A stretch of DNA of 64,000 nucleotides from an uncultured Lutimaribacter sp. (lineage in GTDB: Bacteria; Pseudomonadota; Alphaproteobacteria; Rhodobacterales; Rhodobacteraceae). The position numbers were made by a program, and so were the translations under genes. The stretch lies in the NCBI GenBank assembly GCA_913061505.1, contig CAJXSO010000003.1, positions 1 through 64,000 of the forward strand, written 5' to 3'. Position 1 is the stretch's first letter. Every line of letters starts with the position of its first letter. Positions 54,594-62,625 of the stretch are shown here, piece by piece. The notes under the pieces were generated by a model that saw only the letters and a program-made list of their open reading frames with translations, ran no database searches and was not told where the DNA came from.

Positions 54594-55760
54594 ATGAAAA
54601 TTGCAGTGGTTGGTTTGGGCTATGTTGGCCTGTCGAATGCGGTGTTGTTGGCCCAGCATCACAGAGTTGTGGCGTTGGATGTTGATGCGCTGCGCGTAGC
54701 GGCGGTGAACCGCCGTGAATGCCCCATCGAAGATGCCGAGATGCAGCAGTTTTTGGCACAAAAGCCGCTGGATTTGCAGGCCACCACCGATGCGGCCCTG
54801 GCCTATCGGGGGGCGCGGTTTGTGGTGGTGGCCACCCCCACCAATTATGACAGCGTGACCAACCAGTTTGATACGCGCACCGTGGAACAGGTGTTGGGCG
54901 ATGTGCGCCAGGCCAATCCGCAGGCGGTGATTGTGATCAAATCCACCATTCCGGTGGGGTTTGTCGACCGCATGCGCCAGCGTTTCCAAACCGATGCAAT
55001 CTTGTTCTCGCCCGAATTTCTGCGCGAGGGGCGCGCGCTTTACGACAATCTTTACCCCTCGCGCATCGTGGTGGGGGGCAGTTGCGCGCAGGCACAGGAA
55101 TTTGCCACACTCTTGCGGCAGGGCGCTGCCACCGATACCGCCGAGATTGTGCTGACAGGCCCGGCCGAGGCCGAGGCGGTAAAGCTGTTTGCAAATACCT
55201 ATCTTGCCATGCGCGTGGCCTTTTTTAACGAGCTTGACAGCTACGCCCTGGCGCGGGGGCTTGATAGCCGCCAGATCATCAACGCCGTGGGCCTAGACCC
55301 GCGGATTGGCCAGCATTACAACAACCCCTCGTTTGGCTATGGCGGCTATTGCCTGCCCAAAGACACCCGGCAATTGCTGGCCAATTATTCCGACGTGCCC
55401 CAAAACCTGATCGCGGCCATTGTCGATGCCAACCGCACCCGCAAAGATTTTCTGGCCGAGGCGATTTTGGCCAAGGCCCCAAATGTGGTGGGGGTGTATC
55501 GGCTGGTGATGAAAAGCGGCTCGGACAATTTCCGCCAATCGTCGGTGCAGGGCATTATGAAGCGCATCAAGGCCAAAGGCGTGCGCGTGATCGTATACGA
55601 ACCCAGCTACCCCGAGCCCAGTTTCTTTGGCTCTGAGGTGGTCGATGATCTGACCCGTTTCAAAGCCAGCGCAGATGTTATCGTGGCCAACCGCCACGCT
55701 GCGGAATTGGCCGATGTTGCAGGCAAGCTGTTTACCCGCGATCTGTTTGGCACCGATTAG
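54594..55760 (+). CDS. ugd: UDP-glucose 6-dehydrogenase
   Basis: A 388-residue enzyme of the short (E. coli-like) class that oxidises UDP-glucose to UDP-glucuronate. [20 protein letters not shown] binds [16 protein letters not shown] and [10 protein letters not shown] are family blocks, and the catalytic Cys lies in [16 protein letters not shown]. It lies 52 bases after the ManC-like gene, so the two may form a sugar operon for surface polysaccharide. Confidence 0.94.
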   Translation: MKIAVVGLGYVGLSNAVLLAQHHRVVALDVDALRVAAVNRRECPIEDAEMQQFLAQKPLDLQATTDAALAYRGARFVVVATPTNYDSVTNQFDTRTVEQVLGDVRQANPQAVIVIKSTIPVGFVDRMRQRFQTDAILFSPEFLREGRALYDNLYPSRIVVGGSCAQAQEFATLLRQGAATDTAEIVLTGPAEAEAVKLFANTYLAMRVAFFNELDSYALARGLDSRQIINAVGLDPRIGQHYNNPSFGYGGYCLPKDTRQLLANYSDVPQNLIAAIVDANRTRKDFLAEAILAKAPNVVGVYRLVMKSGSDNFRQSSVQGIMKRIKAKGVRVIVYEPSYPEPSFFGSEVVDDLTRFKASADVIVANRHAAELADVAGKLFTRDLFGTD

Positions 55761-55787
55761 CGCCGCATCCCAGCTGCATTGGCAAAA

Positions 55788-55819
55788 CCGCCAGGCGCAA
55801 AAAACTGGCGTGGCGGGTG
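55788..55819. repeat. Weak inverted repeat after ugd
   Basis: ccgccag and ctggcg face each other around an A-rich loop, without a T tract. The gap between ugd and the UbiA fusion (160 bases) holds nothing else I can support, including no clear promoter. Confidence 0.3.
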
Positions 55820-55920
55820 CAAATATTCTAACCTTCTGAATACGTGCACCAAAGAGGCCGTTTCGCGCATGCCTATCTGCCCCCCTCCCTGGCCTTTGCC
55901 CCTGTTGGGCCCAGTTCAGC

Positions 55921-57375
55921 ATGGGTGATATGGGTGCATCTGCGCCCATGGATTTGGCCGCCATGGTTTTGGTGGTCGATCTGGATGGCACCTTGCTGCA
56001 ATCGGATATGCTGCATGAAAGTTTCTGGTCGGCTTTTGGGCGCAATTGGCGCAGCCCTTTTTTAGCGGTGGCCGCGCTGATGCAGGGGCGGGCTGCGTTA
56101 AAGGCCTATCTGCAGGGGCAAGCGCGGGTAGATGCCGCAACCCTGCCCTATAACCCGGCTGTGTTGGATCATATCGCCGCGCATCGCGCCTTGGGTGGGC
56201 GTGTGGCGCTGGTGACAGCTGCAAACACGGCCTGGGCTGAACAGATTGCCGCGCATTTGCAGCTGTTTGACGAGGTGCATGGCTCGGACGCGGTGACAAA
56301 CCTGAAAGGGCAGGCCAAGGCCGCGTTTTTGTGCCAGCGTTTTGGCGCAGGCCAGTTTGCCTATATGGGCGATGCACAGGCCGATCTGCCGGTTTGGGCC
56401 GTGGCAGGGCAGGTGATAACAGTAAATGCCCCCGCCCGCCTGCGCAGCCAAGCCCAGGGGCTGGGCAAGCCTACGCTGCATCTGGCGGGCGCCGCGCGCG
56501 GGGGCTGGCCGTATTTATCGGCGTTGCGGCCCCATCAATGGTTGAAAAACACGCTGGTTTTCCTGCCCATGCTGGCCTCGCACCAGCTGGGCTTGGCCAC
56601 GGTGATGCACAGCTTTTGGGCCTTTGTGGCCTTTTGCCTGGTGGCCTCTAGCGTTTATGTGTTGAACGATCTTTTGGATCTTGGCGCCGATCGTGCCCAC
56701 CCGCGCAAGCGCCTGCGCCCCTTTGCCGCCGGGGCGGTGCCCTTGGCGCAGGGGGCGGCTATGGCGGTGGGGCTGGCCCTGGCCGGGGCTGCGGTTGCCG
56801 CCTATCTGGGCCCGGCATTCGCGCTGGTTTTGGGGGTGTATTACGTCTTAACCACGGCCTATTCGCTGGCGCTGAAACGCCAGATTGTTTTGGATATTTG
56901 CGTCTTGGCCGGGCTTTACACCATGCGCCTTATTGCCGGGGCGGTGGCCAGCGGTATTGATTTATCGGTATGGCTGCTGGCTTTTTCCACGTTTTTCTTT
57001 TTCGCCCTGGCCGCGGTGAAACGCCAGGCCGAGCTGGTTGACATGGCCGAGCGTGGCGCGCTTACCGCGCGGGGGCGTGGCTATCATGTGCAAGATTTGC
57101 CCATCATTAGCATGGTGGGGCTGGCGGCGGGCTATATCTCGGTTTTGGTGATGGCGCTTTATGTGAACGCGCCCGCTGTGCAAGAGCTATACGCCAACCC
57201 CTATGCGCTATGGGGGATTTGCGCGGTGCTGCTTTATTGGCTGACGCGCATCGTATTGCTGACGCATCGCGGCGCCATGCCAGATGACCCGGTGGTTTTC
57301 GCCGCGAAAGACCGCGTAAGCCTGCTGTGCCTGGCGCTGATACTGGCCTTTACCGCAGGGGGCGCGCTGTTATGA
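55921..57375 (+). CDS. HAD phosphatase - UbiA prenyltransferase fusion (decaprenyl-phosphate phosphoribosyltransferase-like)
   Basis: A 484-residue fusion. The N-terminal about 190 residues are a HAD domain with VVDLDGTLLQSDML (nucleophile Asp), VTAANTAW and YMGDAQADLPVW. The rest is a UbiA membrane enzyme: RPHQWLKNTLVFLPML, NDLLDLGADRAHPRKRLRP (the N-D-x-x-D-x-x-x-D motif) and LKRQIVLDICVLAGLYTMR. These match the DPPR synthase branch (mycobacterial Rv3806c type), which joins PRPP to polyprenyl phosphate. The HAD part could then remove the 5-phosphate. ATG 55921 is the first; 55930 or 55948 are possible starts. The stop overlaps the next gene (ATGA). Confidence 0.88.
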   Translation: MGDMGASAPMDLAAMVLVVDLDGTLLQSDMLHESFWSAFGRNWRSPFLAVAALMQGRAALKAYLQGQARVDAATLPYNPAVLDHIAAHRALGGRVALVTAANTAWAEQIAAHLQLFDEVHGSDAVTNLKGQAKAAFLCQRFGAGQFAYMGDAQADLPVWAVAGQVITVNAPARLRSQAQGLGKPTLHLAGAARGGWPYLSALRPHQWLKNTLVFLPMLASHQLGLATVMHSFWAFVAFCLVASSVYVLNDLLDLGADRAHPRKRLRPFAAGAVPLAQGAAMAVGLALAGAAVAAYLGPAFALVLGVYYVLTTAYSLALKRQIVLDICVLAGLYTMRLIAGAVASGIDLSVWLLAFSTFFFFALAAVKRQAELVDMAERGALTARGRGYHVQDLPIISMVGLAAGYISVLVMALYVNAPAVQELYANPYALWGICAVLLYWLTRIVLLTHRGAMPDDPVVFAAKDRVSLLCLALILAFTAGGALL

Positions 57376-57791
57376 GCTGGCAGGTCTTGGTGCTGCGCTA
57401 CACGCTTTTTGCGGTGCTGGCCACGCTGGCCAATTTGGCCGTGCAACGGCTGGTCTTTTGGGCATGGCCGGGCACGGGCCGTTTGGTGCTGGCCCTGGGC
57501 CTTGGCACATTGGTGGGGCTGGTGGTGAAATATGCCTTGGACAAACGCTGGATCTTTGCCGACACCAGCCGCGGCATGCGGGCCCATGGGCAGAAATTTG
57601 CCCTGTATTCAGCGATGGGGCTGGTTACAACCGCGCTGTTTTGGGGCACGGAAACCGCGTTTTGGCTGCTATGGGGCACCGAGGCCATGCGCGAATTGGG
57701 CGCGGTTTTGGGCCTAAGCGTGGGCTATGTGGTGAAATATAACCTAGACAAGCGGTATGTCTTTTCCCGCTCCCTTGGGGGCGCGGCATGA
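57372..57791 (+). CDS. GtrA-family membrane protein
   Basis: A 139-residue protein with four hydrophobic helices and the GtrA hallmarks VKYALDKRWIFAD and VKYNLDKRYVFS, each after a helix. GtrA proteins help move or hold lipid-linked sugars in the membrane; the mycobacterial homologue Rv3789 sits in the arabinan precursor locus. It overlaps the UbiA fusion and the DprE1-like gene by four bases on either side. Confidence 0.88.
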   Translation: MSWQVLVLRYTLFAVLATLANLAVQRLVFWAWPGTGRLVLALGLGTLVGLVVKYALDKRWIFADTSRGMRAHGQKFALYSAMGLVTTALFWGTETAFWLLWGTEAMRELGAVLGLSVGYVVKYNLDKRYVFSRSLGGAA

Positions 57792-59116
57792 GCACAGTGT
57801 CTGGCTGGGGCCAATACCCGCGCCTGCAGGCCCATCTGCGCAAACCCCAAAGCCCCGAGGCGCTGTGCGCCCTGGCCCAAAACGGCGGCCCCACCATTGC
57901 CCGCGGCAACGGGCGCGCCTATGGCGATAGTGCCATCAACAGCCGCTGCACAATCGATATGCGCGCGCTAAACCGGATGCTGCAGTTTTGCCCCGATAGC
58001 GGCCAATTGGTGGCCGAGGCGGGGGTTTTGCTGGGCGATATCATTGCCGCCTTCCTGCCGCGCGGCTGGTTTCCCTATGTCACGCCCGGCACCAAATTTG
58101 TCACGCTTGGGGGGGCAGTTGCGGCCGATGTGCATGGCAAAAACCACCACAAGGAAGGTGGCTTTGGCGCCTATGTCGATTGGCTGGATTTGGTGGATCA
58201 CAGCGGGCAGATACTGCGCTGTTCGCGCAGCGAAAACCCGCAGCTGTTTCAGCACACGCTGGGGGGCATGGGCCTGACGGGTGTTATTTACCGGGTGGCG
58301 TTGCGCCTGCGCCCGGTCTCCAGCGGCTGGATCGTGCAAAAGCGCCAAGTGGCGCGCGATATCGGCCAGGCGATCGCGCTGTTTGAACAGGCCCAAGACG
58401 CCACATATTCGGTGGCATGGATCGATTGCCTGCAGCGTGGCGCGGCCATGGGGCGGTCGCTGGTGATGCTGGGCGAGCACGCAACACCCGCCGATTTACC
58501 ACCCAAGGCCCGCGCCACGCCCTTTGCGCCCCCAAAAAGGCGGCAGCTGCACATGCCCATAACCCCGCCCAGCTGGGTGCTAAACCGCGCCACTGTGCGT
58601 GCCTTTAATGCGCTATATTATTGGCAGGGTGCGCGCGGGCCCGGGCATAGTTTGGTGGATTGGGACAGCTACTTTTACCCGCTCGATGCCATTTTGGGGT
58701 GGAATAAAATCTACGGCCGCCGCGGGTTTGCCCAGTTTCAATGCGTCATCCCTTTGGCCCAGGCCGAAGCCGGGCTGCGCGCGCTTTTGGCGGCTATTTC
58801 GGCGGCGGGCGCGGGCTCGTTTCTGGCGGTGCTCAAGCGGCTTGGCGCCCAAGACAGCCCGCTGTCGTTTCCCATGGCGGGCTATACGCTGGCCCTGGAT
58901 TTTCCTGTTACAGCGAAAACCCTGGCCTTGATGCAGCAGCTAGATGCGATCACCCACCACTATGGCGGGCGTATTTATCTGGCCAAAGACAGCCGCATTT
59001 CCCGCGATATGTTTCACCAGACCGAGCCGCGCGCCGCCCCCTTTGCCCGGTATCGGCAGGCCAGTGGGGCTGCGGGCGCGTGGGCCTCGGCACAATCGGA
59101 AAGGCTGGGTTTATGA
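57788..59116 (+). CDS. dprE1: Decaprenylphosphoryl-beta-D-ribose 2'-oxidase-like FAD enzyme (DprE1-like)
   Basis: A 442-residue FAD oxidase of the VAO/PCMH fold. ARGNGRAYGDSAINSR and TPGTKFVTLGGAVAADVHGK followed by NHHKEGGFGAYV are near-identical in form to the flavin site of DprE1. The C-terminal substrate domain has FAQFQCVIPL, LAVLKRLGAQDSPLSFPM and IYLAKDSRISRDMFH, with the catalytic lysine in AKDS. The residue that is Cys387 in M. tuberculosis (WNICVDF) is Ala here (YTLALDF). It oxidises the ribose 2'-OH of the lipid-linked sugar. It is translationally coupled to both neighbours (ATGA). Confidence 0.88.
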   Translation: MSTVSGWGQYPRLQAHLRKPQSPEALCALAQNGGPTIARGNGRAYGDSAINSRCTIDMRALNRMLQFCPDSGQLVAEAGVLLGDIIAAFLPRGWFPYVTPGTKFVTLGGAVAADVHGKNHHKEGGFGAYVDWLDLVDHSGQILRCSRSENPQLFQHTLGGMGLTGVIYRVALRLRPVSSGWIVQKRQVARDIGQAIALFEQAQDATYSVAWIDCLQRGAAMGRSLVMLGEHATPADLPPKARATPFAPPKRRQLHMPITPPSWVLNRATVRAFNALYYWQGARGPGHSLVDWDSYFYPLDAILGWNKIYGRRGFAQFQCVIPLAQAEAGLRALLAAISAAGAGSFLAVLKRLGAQDSPLSFPMAGYTLALDFPVTAKTLALMQQLDAITHHYGGRIYLAKDSRISRDMFHQTEPRAAPFARYRQASGAAGAWASAQSERLGL

Positions 59117-59850
59117 GCAAATCTGCAGTGCTTATTCTAGGGGCCGGCAGCGATATGGCACGGGCCTTGGCCCATAAATACGCAAGCGCTGGCCACGATA
59201 TTCAGCTGGCCGCCCGGCAGGTGCAGCGGCTGGCCGCGGATCAGGCCGATATCGCGCTGCGCCATGGTGTGGCGGTCAGCTTGCATGAATTTGATGCGCT
59301 TGATTTGGGCACTCACCCGGGGTTCGTGCAAGGCCTGCCCAGCCTGCCGGGCATTGCCATTTGTGCGGTGGGGCTGATGGGCCAGCAAGGTGAAAGCCAA
59401 ACCGATATGCAAAAAGCCGCTTTGGTGATGCGCAGCAATTTCGAGGGCCCTGCCTGCATTTTAGCCCTGTTGGCCAATGCATTCGAGCAGCGTGGCCATG
59501 GTATTTTGGTGGGCATCGCCTCGGTTGCGGGGCTGCGGGGGCGGGCATCGAATTATGTCTATGGGGCGTCAAAGGCGGGGTTTGTGGCGTTTTTGTCGGG
59601 GCTGCGTAACCGTTTGGCCCGTGGCCCTGTGCATGTGGTGACTGTGCTGCCAGGCTTTGTGAACACCAAAATGACCGAAGGCATGGCCTTGCCCCGGCGG
59701 TTGCTGGCCCAGCCCGCCGATGTGGCCGATGCGGTTTTCCGCGCCACACAAAAGCGCCGCGATGTGATTTATGTAAAACCCATCTGGCGGCTGATCATGG
59801 CCATCATCTGCGCCCTGCCAGAGCGGGTGTTCAAAAAAACCAGCCTCTAG
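59113..59850 (+). CDS. dprE2: Decaprenylphosphoryl-2-keto-pentose reductase-like SDR (DprE2-like)
   Basis: A 245-residue short-chain dehydrogenase. AVLILGAGSDMARALAHKYA is the NAD(P) site, HEFDALDLGTHP and IASVAGLRGRASNYVYGASK hold the substrate and Ser-Tyr-Lys region, and the C-terminal WRLIMAIICALPERVF is a hydrophobic end as in DprE2. With the DprE1-like enzyme it would epimerise the lipid-linked ribose to arabinose. It ends two bases before the stop of the convergent Sel1-repeat gene. Confidence 0.88.
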   Translation: MSKSAVLILGAGSDMARALAHKYASAGHDIQLAARQVQRLAADQADIALRHGVAVSLHEFDALDLGTHPGFVQGLPSLPGIAICAVGLMGQQGESQTDMQKAALVMRSNFEGPACILALLANAFEQRGHGILVGIASVAGLRGRASNYVYGASKAGFVAFLSGLRNRLARGPVHVVTVLPGFVNTKMTEGMALPRRLLAQPADVADAVFRATQKRRDVIYVKPIWRLIMAIICALPERVFKKTSL

Positions 59851-59852
59851 CG

Positions 59853-60923
59853 CTATTGCTGGCCCAGTTTGCGGGCTGCGGCCAGGGTGCCAAAGCCCAC
59901 TTGTGCATCCAACGCGCCCATATAAAGCCCGCGCTCTTGCAAAATGCGCTGAAATTCCAGCGCGGTTTGCCGATCCCAATATGGGGTATAGCCATTCACA
60001 CGCCCGCGCAGCTTGGCCACATCTAACCCGCCTGTCTCGATCGCCGCGATGTAATATTGGGCGGCTTTTTGCGGGTTATAGGCCAGGCCATCGCCGCGCT
60101 CGTGCATAAAGCCAAGGGTGTTTAGCGCCTGCCCGTCGCCCCCTTTTGCGGCGTGTTCCAGCAGGCGCAGCTTTATCGTTGGGTCGGCAAATTCGCCCGC
60201 GCCTTCGTAGATTTGCGCAATTTTTGCCTGTGCTTCGGTGCTGCCTTGATCGGCGGCCATTTGGTAATAGCGCACCGCCTCGACCGGGTTTGGCAGGGCC
60301 AGTTGCCGGGCCAGCGCAGGGGGCAGGGCGCGCGGGCTGAGGTAAAGCTCGGCCAGGCGCAGCTGCGAAACATGATAGCCCGCATCGGCGGTTTCTTGCA
60401 GCAAAGCCAGCATTTTACGGCTGTCGCGCGGCACCCCCCGGCCCAGCCGATACATGATGGCCATGCTGGATTTCGCAGCGATATCGCCCGCCTCGGCTGC
60501 TTTGGTATATTCCTCGATTGCGCGGGCAATGTTTTCGGGCGTGCCGCCAATGCCAAAGTTGTAATAATCGGCCAGCTTGGTATGCGCGGCCGCCACGCCG
60601 CCTGCCGCAGCCATTTCGAAAACGTCTATGGCATGGGCATGCACGCCCTCGCGCTGCATCATCACTGCCAGGTGAAACAGGGCCTCTGGGTTGGGGGGGG
60701 CGCCCAGTGCGGCGGCCTCGCAATAGGGGCGCGCGCGGGCCAATGTGCTGAAATACACGTCATAGGCTGCGCGGCTTATCGGCGCCTCGGCCTGGGGTTT
60801 GCCGGCAATATCGGTGCATGTATCCGCGGCGGTTTGCGCTCCAGCAGGCACGGCCATGGCCAGTGCCAGCACCCCTGCGCGCCAAAAATGCGTTGCCATT
60901 TTTGCAAATTTGCATCCCGCCAT
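59853..60923 (-). CDS. Exported Sel1-repeat protein
   Basis: A protein of about 356 residues with a signal peptide ending PAGAQ, followed by several Sel1-like repeats (for example AHTKLADYYNFGIGGTPEN, AAKSSMAIMYRLGRGVPRD and QALNTLGFMHERGDGLAYN). The C-terminal LEFQRILQERGLYMGALDAQ looks like a short peptidoglycan-binding motif. Such proteins act as scaffolds in the envelope; no partner is shown. ATG 60923 is preferred because cgggg lies upstream and the signal peptide is complete; 60986 and 60899 are other in-frame starts. Confidence 0.8.
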   Translation of the reverse strand: MAGCKFAKMATHFWRAGVLALAMAVPAGAQTAADTCTDIAGKPQAEAPISRAAYDVYFSTLARARPYCEAAALGAPPNPEALFHLAVMMQREGVHAHAIDVFEMAAAGGVAAAHTKLADYYNFGIGGTPENIARAIEEYTKAAEAGDIAAKSSMAIMYRLGRGVPRDSRKMLALLQETADAGYHVSQLRLAELYLSPRALPPALARQLALPNPVEAVRYYQMAADQGSTEAQAKIAQIYEGAGEFADPTIKLRLLEHAAKGGDGQALNTLGFMHERGDGLAYNPQKAAQYYIAAIETGGLDVAKLRGRVNGYTPYWDRQTALEFQRILQERGLYMGALDAQVGFGTLAAARKLGQQ

Positions 60924-61244
60924 GCTGCACCCCGTTCTCAGACCAATTCCGGTGCCCATAACAGCCGATTCTGCACGGATTGCCAATGCGCTTGGTTTGC
61001 AGCCTTTGCCATGGCTTGGCCTGATATTTGCAAATCTGGCATGAAAAGATGCCCGAAAAGCGGTGCGTGTTTACAAAATATTAGGCGAACATGCGCCAGT
61101 TTCTGGGCTGTCGGGCGGATTCCTGCCTGAAAACAGGCCGCAAAGCGGCTGAATTGGCTGGGTAATTGTTTGGCCCAAGCTTGTGCAGTAAGGGGGCAGC
61201 GGGCAAGAATAGGCTTGTCCACGCTTAGAAAGGTTTGGCGCCAG
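60924..61244. other. Intergenic region between divergent genes
   Basis: About 320 bases between the Sel1-repeat gene and the proline-rich protein gene. No gene, RNA or clear promoter is supported. The plus-strand frame of the downstream gene is open back to 61170, so part of the region could be coding if the start is earlier. Confidence 0.4.
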
Positions 61245-62591
61245 TTGATCAAGGCAGCTGCATTTACAACGCCACGTGTGCTGGCCAGCTATGTTTTTCT
61301 GCTGGGCATGATTGGCATCGGCGCGGGCGCCTATGCGCTGCGCGAGGCACCATTGCAGCCGCCCCAGCCCCCTGCGGTGATCGCAACCCAGCTGCTACCC
61401 CCGCCTGTGGATTTGGCGGCACCTGGTGCCCCGGCCTTGTCTGCGCCGCCTGCGGCGGGGGCCCAGCCGCCTATGCCTTTGCCGCCCACAATGGCGCAGC
61501 CACAGTTTGATAATGCTGCGGTGTCGCGTGTGTCGCGCGTGTATTTGGGCCCGCCGCCGGCGGTGCCGCCAAACTGGCCCAACCGCGCCCCTGCCGCGCA
61601 GGCCAGCCCAGAGCCGGCGAAACCCCCTGCCATCCGCCCAAGCCTGCGGCCGGCCAGTTTTCAAGCGGCTTTCCAGAAAGGGGCGCAACCGCCTGTGGCC
61701 CCGATGCCACGGGCCACCCTGCGCCCGCGCCTGCGGCCTGATGGGCTGGCAGCGCCCGCGCCTGCCGCACTCGCCGCGGCGCCCACGTTTGGCGTGATGC
61801 GCCAGGGCGCGTGCCCGGCGCGGCTGGTGCGCGCGGTGCCGCGGCGCGCCGGATCGGCCGCCAGTGCTGCGGCGGTTTTGGCCCGTGTGCAAGATATCGA
61901 CGGCACCCGGCGCGACCGCGTGCTAGAGGCGGAAATTCGCGGCGGTAACATGCCTGCCTTTTTGCGAAACCTCGTGCCTGTTACCCTGGCCGGCCCGGGG
62001 CCTGATGGCAGAAAGGTGCAGATCACGCTATGCGTTATGCCCGATTATCTGGCGATCGGTGATGATCGAAACTTTGTGCGTGTGCCTTTGGGGCTGCCAT
62101 CTGCCATGCGTATCGCCACCGATTTTGATATGGTGCTGCCCACACCGCAGATGGTGGATCTGATCTATCGCGCCTCGGACGTGCGGCTGCAGCCCAGCCC
62201 CATGCCCCCTGGCGCGGCGATGACCACCACCGCCTATTTCCAGCGCCATAACACCACGGTCGAGGCGCAGCGCCGCGCCAGTGGTGGGGCCGCAGGGATG
62301 CTGGTGTCTGGCCATAAAAAAGATGTGGTGCTGACACGCCGGCTGTCGGCTGTGCCGGGGCGGGTGGCAATTTATGGCTGGCATCGGCGCAATGGTAAGC
62401 CCATTCAACCGCTCAGCACGGTGCATGGTGCGCAATATGCCGATTACAGCCATGGCATTCGCCTGGTCAGCCGCAATGCGGTGTTGGATGGGCGGCAAGT
62501 GGATTTGCTGGCCCTGATCCAAGACCCACGCTATGCCGCGCTGCTCACCAAAGAGGGCCCGATGAGCCCGCGCCTGTTTGCAGCAAAATAG
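61245..62591 (+). CDS. Membrane-anchored proline-rich protein with a conserved C-terminal domain
   Basis: A protein of about 448 residues. One N-terminal membrane helix (VLASYVFLLGMIGIGAGAYA) is followed by about 150 residues rich in Pro and Ala, probably a periplasmic spacer. The globular C-terminal half has QITLCVMPDYLAIGDDRNFV, PTPQMVDLIYRASDV, VSGHKKDVVLTRRL and GAQYADYSHGIRLVS. I do not recognise the domain by name; the HKKD and DYSHGIR segments look like catalytic or binding motifs. TTG 61245 with agaaagg upstream is the likely start, but TTG 61215 and 61170 are also in frame. Confidence 0.7.
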   Translation: MIKAAAFTTPRVLASYVFLLGMIGIGAGAYALREAPLQPPQPPAVIATQLLPPPVDLAAPGAPALSAPPAAGAQPPMPLPPTMAQPQFDNAAVSRVSRVYLGPPPAVPPNWPNRAPAAQASPEPAKPPAIRPSLRPASFQAAFQKGAQPPVAPMPRATLRPRLRPDGLAAPAPAALAAAPTFGVMRQGACPARLVRAVPRRAGSAASAAAVLARVQDIDGTRRDRVLEAEIRGGNMPAFLRNLVPVTLAGPGPDGRKVQITLCVMPDYLAIGDDRNFVRVPLGLPSAMRIATDFDMVLPTPQMVDLIYRASDVRLQPSPMPPGAAMTTTAYFQRHNTTVEAQRRASGGAAGMLVSGHKKDVVLTRRLSAVPGRVAIYGWHRRNGKPIQPLSTVHGAQYADYSHGIRLVSRNAVLDGRQVDLLALIQDPRYAALLTKEGPMSPRLFAAK

Positions 62592-62625
62592 CCGGGGCCT
62601 GCAAACCCCAGCCAAAACGCGGCGC

